Shown piece by piece: positions 40,252-48,824 of a stretch of DNA of 64,000 nucleotides. Numbering within the stretch: position 1 is the first letter of the stretch; the number at the start of each line of letters is the position of its first letter. Below the pieces are notes generated by a model. It saw only the letters and a program-made list of their open reading frames with translations, was not told the DNA's origin and did no database searches. This DNA comes from JAMXLO01 sp963719805 (GTDB taxonomy: Bacteria > Pseudomonadota > Alphaproteobacteria > Acetobacterales > Acetobacteraceae). The stretch covers positions 186,001 to 250,000 of the forward strand of contig CAVRDF010000008.1 in assembly GCA_963719805.1 (NCBI GenBank), read 5' to 3'. A program made the translations under genes and the position numbers.

Positions 40252-42239
40252 ACGGATTCCGCGTTGTGCAGCTTGGCCCTGGGCTGGCCGCCGCGGTGTG
40301 TTGCCGGCTGTTGGCCGATGTCGGCGCCGAGGTGATCTGCGTCGATGCGGACAATGCAACGCCGCTCGCGGCCTATCTCAACCATGGCAAGTCCGCTGGC
40401 ACGCGTGGCGCGATCGCGAGCGCCAACCTTGTCGTGTGCGAGGGCCTGGACTGCGAGCCGGCGGGGAACGCGGCGCTTGTGTACATCTCACCGTTCGGCC
40501 GCAGTGGCCCGAAGGCGAACGCACCAGCCAGCGATCTCACCTTGATGTACTCCAGCGGCATCGCACGCCTGCTGACCGGACAAGTGGACGATATCGACGA
40601 AGCGCCGATACGCCCCGTCGGCAACCAATCGGCGTTCATCGGCGGACTGGCCGCCGCCTGTGCGGGAATGCATGCGGCGCAGCCGCACATGACCGGCGCG
40701 GTAATCGATGTGTCGATCGAGGAAGCCCTCGCCACCATGGCAATGGCGGAACTCACGTCCGCCGGCATGCACGGACGCAGCCGTTCGCGCAAACGCCTGA
40801 CCGACGGCAATGGTGCCACCGTATGCATCCTGCCGGCGCGCGACGGCTACACGGCGATCTCACCGCGCGAGGATCGCCAATGGGCGGCATGGCTGGAAGC
40901 CATGGGCTCGCCGAGTTGGGGCAGCGAACAGCGGTTCGCCACCAAAGCGGATCGCGTCGCCAACTGGGACGCGCTGCACGCGCTGATGTCGGACTGGAGC
41001 CGGCAGCACGACAAGCAATGGATCGCCGACACGGCGCAGGCCGCACGCGTACCAAGCTTTCCTCTGCGGGAGCTGCCGGAACATTTCAACTCGCCGCAGC
41101 TTGTCCATCGCGGCTTCTGGCGAAACTGGAACGGCAGGCAGGTGCCAGGTTCGCCGTTCGGCCTCGCCATCGCACCGGCAGAGAAATTGGCGTCACACGG
41201 GCCATTGCCGCTGTCGGGCATTCGCGTGCTGGACTTCAGCTGGGTCATCGCGGGGCCAACAACGACGCGCTACCTCGCCGCGATGGGCGCGGAAGTGATC
41301 AAGGTCGAGGCGCCCGGACGCGGCGATCCGGGCCGCGCATCCGAACTGCACACTGTGTTGGGCCAGGCAAAGCGCGGCATAGTGCTGGACCTGAAGCAGC
41401 ATGAAGCGGTTGAGATCGCTCGTGCATTGGCCGAACGCAGCGACGTGCTGGTCGAGAATTTCGCCACCGGCGTGATGGATCGGCTCGGCCTCGGTGCGGA
41501 CGCGCTGCGCCAACGCAATCCAGGGCTGATCTATCTGTCGGCATCGGGCCTTGGCCGCACAGGTCCGGAAGCACAAGCCGTCGCCTATGGCACGTTGCTG
41601 CAATGCTATGCCGGGTTCGCCGGCCTCAACCGGCATCCCGGTATTGCGCCGCGCGTGGGGTTCGCCTGGCTAGATCCGATGTGTGGGCTGATGCTGGCGT
41701 TCATCGCCGCCGCCGCGATCTGGCGGCGCCGCAGGACCGGCGATACGGCGCGGATCGACTTCTCGATGATCGAGGCGATGCTGTGGACCCTGGCCGAGCC
41801 TTTGCTGGCGGCACAAAGTGGCTCACCGCCGAAGCCGCGCGGCAACGAATCTGATCACTATGCGTCACACAGTGCCTGGCGCTGCGCTGGCGACGATGCA
41901 TGGGTCGCGATTGCCAGTGATACGCCGGTGCAGCAGACCGGCTGGCTGGGCGACTCCGCCGCACAAGACGCGGAAACACGCTTGCTGTCGCGCGGCGTGG
42001 CGGCTGCGGCGTTGGCCAGTTCCGTCGATCTGGCCGCCAGCGAACATCTTCGCGCGCGGGGCTTCTGGGAACCGAATGGCGACGGCGTGCTGCCTGGCCT
42101 GCCATGGCGCCCCAGCTTCGGCCGCATCAGTGGTTCAGCGCCCGGCCTCGGCGCCGATACTGATGCGGTGCTCACAGATGTGCTCGGGTTGCCGCCAGCC
42201 GAGATCGCGCGGCTCCGTGGCGTGGGCGCGCTGGCATAG
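40239..42239 (+). CDS. CaiB/BaiF CoA transferase with duplicated domain
   Basis: A 666-residue protein built from two CaiB-like halves. The first (about 1-310) begins LLNGFRVVQLGPGLAAAVCC and GAEVICVDAD. The second (about 320-660) begins LPLSGIRVLDFSWVIAGPTT and GAEVIKVEAPGRGD, with NPGLIYLSASGLGRTGPEAQ. The first half has lost parts of the standard sequence (for instance the LNLK segment), so it may be structural or catalytically weak. CoA transferases of this class are homodimers, and the fused form may be an internal pseudo-dimer. It overlaps the nucleotidyltransferase gene by 13 bases, which links it physically, but not obviously functionally, to the glycan set. Confidence 0.9.
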   Translation: MSLLNGFRVVQLGPGLAAAVCCRLLADVGAEVICVDADNATPLAAYLNHGKSAGTRGAIASANLVVCEGLDCEPAGNAALVYISPFGRSGPKANAPASDLTLMYSSGIARLLTGQVDDIDEAPIRPVGNQSAFIGGLAAACAGMHAAQPHMTGAVIDVSIEEALATMAMAELTSAGMHGRSRSRKRLTDGNGATVCILPARDGYTAISPREDRQWAAWLEAMGSPSWGSEQRFATKADRVANWDALHALMSDWSRQHDKQWIADTAQAARVPSFPLRELPEHFNSPQLVHRGFWRNWNGRQVPGSPFGLAIAPAEKLASHGPLPLSGIRVLDFSWVIAGPTTTRYLAAMGAEVIKVEAPGRGDPGRASELHTVLGQAKRGIVLDLKQHEAVEIARALAERSDVLVENFATGVMDRLGLGADALRQRNPGLIYLSASGLGRTGPEAQAVAYGTLLQCYAGFAGLNRHPGIAPRVGFAWLDPMCGLMLAFIAAAAIWRRRRTGDTARIDFSMIEAMLWTLAEPLLAAQSGSPPKPRGNESDHYASHSAWRCAGDDAWVAIASDTPVQQTGWLGDSAAQDAETRLLSRGVAAAALASSVDLAASEHLRARGFWEPNGDGVLPGLPWRPSFGRISGSAPGLGADTDAVLTDVLGLPPAEIARLRGVGALA

Positions 42240-42241
42240 CG

Positions 42242-42799
42242 TCAGGCGCGTAGCCGATCGGGGATGCGCATCCCCAGGCGCAGCGGCACGTTCCACACTT
42301 CGCGAACCTGCCGCACCGTACGGAACCCAGCGCGCAGGTATGTCGGCAAAGCGCGAGGATGGTCGGCAGTGCAGGTGTTCACCGTCATGCCGCGCGGCCC
42401 CTGCCGCCAAACCGCATCGACCGCACTGCGCAGGAACGGATAACCGACGCCACTGCCGACGGCATGCGGCATCAGGCCGAAATAGCTGAGGTTCACGTCG
42501 GGCCAGGTACGGCCATCGAGCTCGAAGAAACCGGCCGGCTCGCCGCCGCAATACAGCACGTGGATCGATACCGTCGGATCGCGCAGCAGAACAGCAAGCT
42601 CCCCGTCGGGCATGGTGCGCCGAAGCCACCACACGTAGTCCTCGCCCACCGTATTGTACAGGTATCGATAGAAGCCAACGGTCGGGGTCGCGACACGCAC
42701 CACCTGATAGTCAGGCGACAGACCAGGAGACTGAGCGGGCGGCGCCCGGTCCATCCGCAGGAACGTCACCATCACGGCGACGCGCGCCACCGGTTCCAT
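42242..42799 (-). CDS. GNAT-family N-acetyltransferase
   Basis: A 185-residue GNAT enzyme, moving the acetyl group from acetyl-CoA to an amine. The acetyl-CoA-binding segment is HAVGSGVGYPFLRSAVDAV (about 110-128), following LSYFGLMP. Other visible parts are PAGFFELDGRTWPDVNLS and RGMTVNTCTADHPRALPTYL, which contains the characteristic acceptor-side helix. It is a single domain with no signal peptide. It converges with the CaiB gene (two bases between stop codons) and is on the same strand as the thiolase gene upstream. The acceptor substrate is unknown. Confidence 0.85.
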   Translation of the reverse strand: MEPVARVAVMVTFLRMDRAPPAQSPGLSPDYQVVRVATPTVGFYRYLYNTVGEDYVWWLRRTMPDGELAVLLRDPTVSIHVLYCGGEPAGFFELDGRTWPDVNLSYFGLMPHAVGSGVGYPFLRSAVDAVWRQGPRGMTVNTCTADHPRALPTYLRAGFRTVRQVREVWNVPLRLGMRIPDRLRA

Positions 42800-42814
42800 C
42801 GCTGCGTCTCCCGT

Positions 42815-43993
42815 TCACACCCGTTCGTATATTGCCGCGATGCCCTGCCCGCCGCCAATGCACATGGTAACCAACGCATAGCGCCCGCCGATACGCTCCA
42901 GTTCGTACAGTGCTTTCACCGTGAGAATGCAGCCGGTCGCGCCGACAGGATGACCAAGCGAAATGCCGGAACCATTGGGATTGGTCTTGGCCGGATCAAA
43001 CCCCAGGTCTTTCGCCACCGCGCAGGCTTGGGCCGCGAACGCCTCGTTGCTTTCAATCACGTCGATGTCGGATAGCGCGAGACCGGCACGCTGCAACGCC
43101 AGGCGTGTGGCCGGCACCGGTCCTATGCCCATGATCTTCGGATCAACACCAGAATGACCATATGCGACCAGTCGGCCCATCGGCTTGGCGCCACGCTTCG
43201 CCGCTGTCTCTCGTTCCATCAGCACCACAGCAGCCGCACCGTCATTGATGCCGGAGGCATTGCCGGCGGTGACGGTGCCATCCTTGCGGAACACCGCCCG
43301 CAGTTTCCCCAGGTCTTCGGCCGTGGCATCGGGGCGCGGATGCTCGTCGGTGTCGAACACTGTCTCGCCGCGCCGCGTCTTCAGCTTCACCGGCATGATC
43401 TGCTGCTTGAAGCGTCCTTCCGTGATCGCGCGCGACGCGCGGCGATGCGATTCCAGCGCGAGGGCATCCTGTTCGTCGCGTGTGATCTGATGGCTTTCCG
43501 CCAGGTTCTCGGCGGTCTCCCCCATATGGATTTTATCGAATGGGTCGTGCAGCGCCGCCAACATCATATCGATCATCGTTGCGTCGCCCATGCGAGCGCC
43601 CCACCGCATGCCCTGCGTGAGGTACGGCGCGCGGCTCATGCTCTCGGCTCCGCCAGCCACGGCGATGTCACTGTCGCCCAGCATGATGGTCTGCGCTGCC
43701 GATACGATCGCCTGCAGGCCGGAGCCGCATAGACGATTCAATGTCAGTGCCGGCGCTTCCTTGGCGATACCGGCATTCATCGCGGCGACGCGCGCGAGGT
43801 ACATATCCTTGGGCTCAGTGTGAATCACGTTGCCGAACACCACCTGCCCCACTTCGTCGCCGGCCACGTCCGCGCGCGACAGCGCCTCGCGCGCCACCTG
43901 TGCGCCGAGGTCGGTCGGCGCCACATCCTTGAGTCCGCCACCGAAATCGCCGATCGCGGTGCGTACCCCGGAAACCACAACAACTTCTCGCAT
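42815..43993 (-). CDS. Acetyl-CoA C-acetyltransferase (thiolase)
   Basis: A 392-residue thiolase, which condenses or cleaves acyl-CoA with free CoA. The nucleophile Cys 89 is in NRLCGSGLQA. The other catalytic elements are NEAFAAQACA, GHPVGATGC and CIGGGQG, so this is a complete catalytic thiolase, unlike the cysteine-less one at 26.8 kb. The start is the ATG at 43991-43993; upstream residues in the same frame are not thiolase-like. The fumarylacetoacetate hydrolase-family gene ends one base upstream, so the two are co-transcribed. Confidence 0.95.
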   Translation of the reverse strand: MREVVVVSGVRTAIGDFGGGLKDVAPTDLGAQVAREALSRADVAGDEVGQVVFGNVIHTEPKDMYLARVAAMNAGIAKEAPALTLNRLCGSGLQAIVSAAQTIMLGDSDIAVAGGAESMSRAPYLTQGMRWGARMGDATMIDMMLAALHDPFDKIHMGETAENLAESHQITRDEQDALALESHRRASRAITEGRFKQQIMPVKLKTRRGETVFDTDEHPRPDATAEDLGKLRAVFRKDGTVTAGNASGINDGAAAVVLMERETAAKRGAKPMGRLVAYGHSGVDPKIMGIGPVPATRLALQRAGLALSDIDVIESNEAFAAQACAVAKDLGFDPAKTNPNGSGISLGHPVGATGCILTVKALYELERIGGRYALVTMCIGGGQGIAAIYERV

Positions 43994-43994
43994 C

Positions 43995-44777
43995 TCAGTT
44001 CTCCCGCACCACCGGATTGCGCAACGTGCCGACACCGGTAATCTCGATCTCGCAGGTGTCGCCGTGCTTCATATTGGCTGTGGCACCTTCGGTGCCCATC
44101 CACAACACATCGCCCGGATACAACGTCAGGTAGCGCGTCATCGAGACCAGAAAATCGACGACACCGAAAATCATGCTGTTGGTGGGAAACGCGATCAGTT
44201 CCTTGCCGTTCAGCCGCACCTTGGTCACCAGATCGTCAAGCTTCACATTGGTTTCGATCCACGGCCCCATTGGCTTGAACGTGTCGGTATTCTTCGCGCG
44301 CCACAGCGTACGGTCGCTTTTCTGCCAGGTGCGCTCGCTCACGTCGTTGCCGACAGTATAGCCGAGCACGGCGGACAGCGCATTGTCGCGCGTCAGATTT
44401 TTGCATTTGCGGCCGATGACGGCGACCAGTTCGCCTTCATATTGCACCTGATCGGTCGCATCCTTAGGGATGACGATTGGCTCGTTATGTGCGATCAGCG
44501 CGTTATTGGCGCGATAGCCGGCATCGGCCTGTTCAGGCAAATTGGGCTTCTGGCCAACTTTCTCGGCAACCTCGCGCACGTGCTCCGCGTAGTTCATGCC
44601 GGCAGCATAAAAGGTCGCCGGTATCACCGGCACCAGCAGCTTGACGCTGGCTAACGGCAGCATGGTCGAGGTCCGTTCCCACGTATCGAATGGCGAACCG
44701 CGGACGGGTATGATCTGGTCGCCTTCCACCACGCCGTAAGCCGGTGTGCCATTCTGATCGAAACGTGCCCAACGCAT
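43995..44777 (-). CDS. Fumarylacetoacetate hydrolase-family protein
   Basis: A 260-residue FAH-fold enzyme. The metal-binding stretch includes VQYEGELVAVIGRKCKNLT (acidic residues of the EGELVVVIG motif) and DVSERTWQKSD, followed by GPWIETNVKLDDLVTKVRLNG. This family hydrolyses or decarboxylates 2,4-dioxo-type acids in aromatic, sugar or amino-acid catabolism. Enzymes in it are often mis-annotated and no specific substrate is suggested. Its stop codon is one base before the thiolase start, which suggests a short catabolic chain. Cytosolic. Confidence 0.9.
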   Translation of the reverse strand: MRWARFDQNGTPAYGVVEGDQIIPVRGSPFDTWERTSTMLPLASVKLLVPVIPATFYAAGMNYAEHVREVAEKVGQKPNLPEQADAGYRANNALIAHNEPIVIPKDATDQVQYEGELVAVIGRKCKNLTRDNALSAVLGYTVGNDVSERTWQKSDRTLWRAKNTDTFKPMGPWIETNVKLDDLVTKVRLNGKELIAFPTNSMIFGVVDFLVSMTRYLTLYPGDVLWMGTEGATANMKHGDTCEIEITGVGTLRNPVVREN

Positions 44778-44809
44778 TCATCTAATCCCTGTTCAATTCC
44801 GCCAACCCC

Positions 44810-44830
44810 GTCATTGCGAGGAGCAATGAC
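44810..44830. repeat. GTCATTGC palindrome (dispersed repeat type)
   Basis: GTCATTGC and GCAATGAC form an 8-bp perfect stem around GAGGA, in the 60-base gap between the fadD-like gene and the FAH gene. The GTCATTGCGAGGAGC core is reminiscent of dispersed repeats seen in many proteobacteria. No T-run follows on the minus strand, so it is not a clear terminator. Confidence 0.45.
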
Positions 44831-44837
44831 ACGCGAT

Positions 44838-46532
44838 CTACGCAGTGACGGTCTCCTTCACACCGAGTTCTGTCGTCATCCGTTCGCGCATGATGAATTT
44901 CTGGATCTTGCCGGTCACAGTCATCGGGAACTCATCGACGAAGCGGATGTGCCGCGGAACCTTGTAGTGGGCGATCTGATCGCGGCAGAACTCACGAACC
45001 TCCTCGGCGTTGAGCGTCTCGCCGGCACGTACCTTGATCCAGGCGCAAATCTCTTCGCCATAGCGTTCGTCCGGGATCCCGAACACCTGCACGTCCTGGA
45101 TCTTCGGATGCCGGTACAGGAATTCCTCGATTTCGCGCGGGTACACATTCTCGCCGCCGCGGATCACCATGTCCTTGATACGGCCGACAATATTGCAATA
45201 GCCATCGGCATCCATGGTCGCGAGGTCGCCGGTGTGCATCCAGCCGGCGGCATCCACCGCCTGCCTCGTGCGCTCCTCATCGTCCCAATAGCCGAGCATC
45301 ACCGAATAGCCACGGGTGCAGAATTCGCCCGTCACGCCGCGTGGCACGATGCGGCCCTCACTGTCGACGATCTTGATCTCAACATGCGGATGCACGCGCC
45401 CGACAGTCGAAACGCGCCGCTCCAGTGGATCATCCAGCGCGGTCTGCGTGCTGACCGGGCTGGTTTCCGTCATGCCGTAGCCGATCGTCATTTCGCGCAG
45501 GTTCATCTTGCTGATGCACTGGCGCATGACCTCGATTGGACACGGCGAGCCCGCCATCATGCCGGTGCGCAAGCTCGTCAGATCGAACTTGCTGAATTCA
45601 GCATGGTCGAGTTCCGCAATGAACATCGTCGGCACACCGTACAGCGACGTGCAGCGCTCGCTGGCGACCGCCTGCAAGGTGGCCAGCGGATCGAAGCCCT
45701 CGCCCGGCAGCACCATGGCAGAGCCGTGTGTGATGCAGGCCAGATTGCCGATGACCATGCCGAAGCAATGATACAGCGGCACCGGAATACACACCTTGTC
45801 CTGCTCGGTGTAGGCCATCGCCTCACCGAGGAAGAAGCCGTTGTTGAGGATGTTATGGTGGGTGAGAGTCGCCCCTTTCGGCAGTCCGGTGGTCCCCGAC
45901 GTGAACTGGATGTTGATCGGTTCGTCGAACTGCAGGGTGTTGGCAAGTTCGGCGAGCCGTGTGCGTTCAGCGGCCCCGCCTTTGGTATATACGCTGTCGA
46001 ACGGGATGAAGCCCGGTGCGGCTACGCCGCCAATCTGGATGGCAACACGCAGCGATGGCAGTCTGGCAGCGTCCAGATGGCCCGGCTGTGCGTGGCGCAA
46101 CTCGGGCGCCAACGTGTTGAGCATGCCGACATAGTCGCTGGTTTTGAACGCGGTCGCGGTGACCAGCGCACGGCAGCCCACCTTGTTCAGCGCATATTCC
46201 AGTTCGGCAAGGCGATAGGCCGGGTTGATATTGACCAGGATCAGGCCGGCTTTCGCTGTCGCGATTTGCGTGACCACCCACTCGGCGTTGTTCGGCGACC
46301 AGATGCCGATACGCTCGCCCGGCTTCAGCCCCAGCGCGAGCAGTCCCGCCGCAAACGCATCGGCCTTTTCAGCCAGCTGCCGGTAGGTCCAGCGAACACC
46401 CTGCTGGCATGATATCAACGCCGGCCGATCGGCCCAGCGCGCAACGGTACGGTCGAAGAAGCAGCCGATCGTTTCACCGATCAGGGCGACGGTACTGGTG
46501 CCATGCGCATAGCTCGGCGCGGCCTCGGGCAT
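44838..46532 (-). CDS. AMP-binding acyl-CoA ligase (FadD/fatty acyl-CoA synthetase-like)
   Basis: A 564-residue ANL enzyme that adenylates a carboxylic acid and transfers it to CoA. The ATP-binding P-loop is FTSGTTGLPKGATLTHHN (about 210-227), then YGMTETSPVS, and the hinge and C-terminal domain include GWMHTGDLATMDADG, GRIKDMVIRGGENVYPREIE and the catalytic Lys in TVTGKIQKF. I start at the ATG at 46530-46532, with GGAG eight bases upstream; a longer start at 46547 is possible. It faces the divergent thiolase gene. The substrate is probably a medium or long acyl chain, but this is inference from the general family. Confidence 0.93.
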   Translation of the reverse strand: MPEAAPSYAHGTSTVALIGETIGCFFDRTVARWADRPALISCQQGVRWTYRQLAEKADAFAAGLLALGLKPGERIGIWSPNNAEWVVTQIATAKAGLILVNINPAYRLAELEYALNKVGCRALVTATAFKTSDYVGMLNTLAPELRHAQPGHLDAARLPSLRVAIQIGGVAAPGFIPFDSVYTKGGAAERTRLAELANTLQFDEPINIQFTSGTTGLPKGATLTHHNILNNGFFLGEAMAYTEQDKVCIPVPLYHCFGMVIGNLACITHGSAMVLPGEGFDPLATLQAVASERCTSLYGVPTMFIAELDHAEFSKFDLTSLRTGMMAGSPCPIEVMRQCISKMNLREMTIGYGMTETSPVSTQTALDDPLERRVSTVGRVHPHVEIKIVDSEGRIVPRGVTGEFCTRGYSVMLGYWDDEERTRQAVDAAGWMHTGDLATMDADGYCNIVGRIKDMVIRGGENVYPREIEEFLYRHPKIQDVQVFGIPDERYGEEICAWIKVRAGETLNAEEVREFCRDQIAHYKVPRHIRFVDEFPMTVTGKIQKFIMRERMTTELGVKETVTA

Positions 46533-46643
46533 CGACGTAGCTCCCATGCGTTTCGTTGGGCTGATCTTGGTCCGTTTCGCGCCTACATGGCCAGAGGCAG
46601 GCGGCAGCGCTAGGCTGCCGCTCGATCCACAGGAGAGCCAGAC

Positions 46644-47816
46644 ATGGACGACATCGTCATCGTCTCCGCCGTCCGCACCCCGGTTGGCAGTTTTTCCGGC
46701 GCCTTGGGCACGCTGCAGGCGCATGAACTCGGCACCGTCGCCCTCAAGGCGGCGTTCGAGCAAGCGGGTGTGACATCGGCGGACGTCGATGAGGTGATCC
46801 TGGGCCACGTTCTTGCGGCCGGCGAAGGGCAGAATCCGGCCCGCCAGGCAGCGCGCGCCGCTGGACTGCCGGATGCCAAGACCGCATTCGGCATCAACCA
46901 GGTTTGCGGCTCCGGCTTGCGCGCTGTCGCATTGGCGGCGCAGCAGATCCGCACCGGCGAAAGCGCGATCGTCGCCGCCGGCGGCATGGAGAGCATGAGC
47001 CAGTCGCAGCATTCTGCGTATCTACGCGCCGGGCAGAAGATGGGCAGCGTCGAGTTCATCGACACGATGCTCAAAGACGGGCTGTGGGACGCGTTCCACG
47101 GCTATCACATGGGTAGCACCGCCGAGAACGTCGCCTCCAAATACCAGATCACGCGCGAGCAACAGGACCAATTCGCGCTGGGCTCACAGCAGAAGGCGAG
47201 CACGGCGCAAAAGGCCGGGCGATTCAAGGACGAGATCGCACCAGTCACCGTGAAGACGCGTAAAGGCGATGTGGTGGTGAGCGACGATGAGTATATTCGC
47301 CACGACGCCAGCATCGAGACGATGGCACGGCTGCGTCCGGCGTTCAGCAAGGATGGCACGGTGACGGCGGGCAATGCGTCCGGCATCAACGATGGCGCGG
47401 CAGCGCTGGTGCTGATGAGTGCGGCCGAGGCAGCGAAGCGCGGTTTGAAACCGCTGGCACGCATCGCCGCATTCGCGACTGCCGGTGTCGATCCCGCGGT
47501 GATGGGTACCGGCCCTATCCCGGCAACCCGCAAAGCACTGGCGCGCGCCGGATGGAAGGTCGATGACCTCGACCTGATCGAAGCGAACGAGGCGTTCGCG
47601 GCGCAGGCATTGGCCGTGAACAAGGACCTAGGCTGGGACACCGGCAAGGTCAACGTGAATGGTGGCGCGATTGCCATTGGGCATCCGATCGGTGCGTCCG
47701 GTGCGCGCGTGCTGACCACGCTGCTGCACGAGATGCAGAAGCGCGACGCGCACAAGGGACTTGCCACGCTGTGTATCGGCGGTGGCATGGGCGTCGCCAT
47801 GTGCGTCGAGAGGTAG
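46644..47816 (+). CDS. Acetyl-CoA acetyltransferase (thiolase, PhaA-like)
   Basis: A 390-residue catalytic thiolase with Cys 88 in NQVCGSGLRAVALAAQQI, the MESMSQSQHSAYLRAGQKMG stretch, ANEAFAAQALAVNKDLG, GHPIGASGARVL and CIGGGMGVA. It makes acetoacetyl-CoA or cleaves 3-oxoacyl-CoA. A PhaB-type acetoacetyl-CoA reductase lies 3 kb downstream on the same strand, so a role in polyhydroxybutyrate synthesis is reasonable, though no PHA synthase gene is in the window. It is divergent from the acyl-CoA ligase gene and the LLM-oxidoreductase gene follows after 12 bases. Confidence 0.95.
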   Translation: MDDIVIVSAVRTPVGSFSGALGTLQAHELGTVALKAAFEQAGVTSADVDEVILGHVLAAGEGQNPARQAARAAGLPDAKTAFGINQVCGSGLRAVALAAQQIRTGESAIVAAGGMESMSQSQHSAYLRAGQKMGSVEFIDTMLKDGLWDAFHGYHMGSTAENVASKYQITREQQDQFALGSQQKASTAQKAGRFKDEIAPVTVKTRKGDVVVSDDEYIRHDASIETMARLRPAFSKDGTVTAGNASGINDGAAALVLMSAAEAAKRGLKPLARIAAFATAGVDPAVMGTGPIPATRKALARAGWKVDDLDLIEANEAFAAQALAVNKDLGWDTGKVNVNGGAIAIGHPIGASGARVLTTLLHEMQKRDAHKGLATLCIGGGMGVAMCVER

Positions 47817-47828
47817 GGCCTGGCGCGA

Positions 47829-48812
47829 TTGCGCGTCGCGATCCGGGTCCCGGTTGGACGCACGCTGCCCGAGGTGGCAGCGTTCGCCGCGCGCTGTGAG
47901 GACGCGGGGTTCGACGGCGTCGGCATCCACGACCATCCATCGAGCGGCCGCGATACTTATCTGGCATTGGCACTGGCCGCGCAGGCGACGCACCGGCTGA
48001 CACTGTTCCCGGCAACGTCGAGCCCGCTGGTACGGCATCCCCTGGTGCTGGCGTCGCTGGCACATAGCCTGGACGAGATTGCGCCAGGACGGACTTATCT
48101 GACTGTCGGCCCTGGGTTCATCTCAACCCGCAGCATCGGGCAGCCACGTGCGAACCTCGCGTTCATGCGCGATGCGGTACGCGATCTGCGCCGGCTATTG
48201 GCTGGCCAGGAAGTTGCCTTTGGAACTACAGCGACACGGCTGCGCAACCGCAGTGCGACGGCGACGCCGGTCTATCTGCTCGCAGCAGGCCCGCGGATGA
48301 TCGAACTCGCCGGTGAGGTTGCGGACGGCGCATTGCTATTTGTCGGCCTGGATCCTGCGGCGGTCCGCGCAGCGCGGCGTCACCTGGCGATCGGCGCGCA
48401 GCGTGCCGGACGTTCGTTGGATGGTTTTCCGGTGATGTTCGTCGTTACCTTCGGCCTCGGGCCGGACAATGCCGCGGGCGCCCAATGGGTGCAAAGCTGG
48501 TTCGCGCCGGGACAGCCGTTCCTGTGCTATCCGAGCGCATCCAACTTGCGGTGGCTCAAGCAAGCGGGGTTCGATCTCCCAGCCCATCACGATCCTGCGG
48601 CGATCGGCGAAGCCGAGGCGCAGCGCATTGCCGATGCATTCGGACTCTTCGGCTCGCCGGAGCGTTGTGCGGAGCACCTGTTGCGCGCTCGCGAAGAAGC
48701 GGGCGTCGAGGAGGTCTTCCTGTTCCCGGCGCATGATCTGCCTGGCGGGTACAACATGCCCGAGGCGGAAGTCGCGGCGTTCGAGCGCATCATCCGGCCG
48801 CGGCTCGGTTAA
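47829..48812 (+). CDS. LLM-class flavin/F420-type oxidoreductase
   Basis: A 327-residue TIM-barrel protein of the luciferase-like monooxygenase class. Recognisable parts are RVAIRVPVGRTLPEVAAFA, the cofactor-binding strand GFDGVGIHDHPSSGRDTYLA, RLTLFPATSSPLVRHPLVLA, and the C-terminal FGLFGSPERCAEHLLRAREE with AGVEEVFLFPAHD. Whether the cofactor is FMN or F420 is not decidable; FMN is more likely in a proteobacterium. The start is a TTG at 47829 with AGGG nearby, and a CTG at 47820 is possible, so the start is uncertain. It is followed 12 bases later by the proline-racemase-family gene. Confidence 0.85.
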   Translation: MRVAIRVPVGRTLPEVAAFAARCEDAGFDGVGIHDHPSSGRDTYLALALAAQATHRLTLFPATSSPLVRHPLVLASLAHSLDEIAPGRTYLTVGPGFISTRSIGQPRANLAFMRDAVRDLRRLLAGQEVAFGTTATRLRNRSATATPVYLLAAGPRMIELAGEVADGALLFVGLDPAAVRAARRHLAIGAQRAGRSLDGFPVMFVVTFGLGPDNAAGAQWVQSWFAPGQPFLCYPSASNLRWLKQAGFDLPAHHDPAAIGEAEAQRIADAFGLFGSPERCAEHLLRAREEAGVEEVFLFPAHDLPGGYNMPEAEVAAFERIIRPRLG

Positions 48813-48824
48813 GGACACGCACGC

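Noticed and set aside
44814..46412. 532-codon open frame antisense to the acyl-CoA ligase gene
   Set aside because: Shadow of a well-defined ANL enzyme; no domain recognised.
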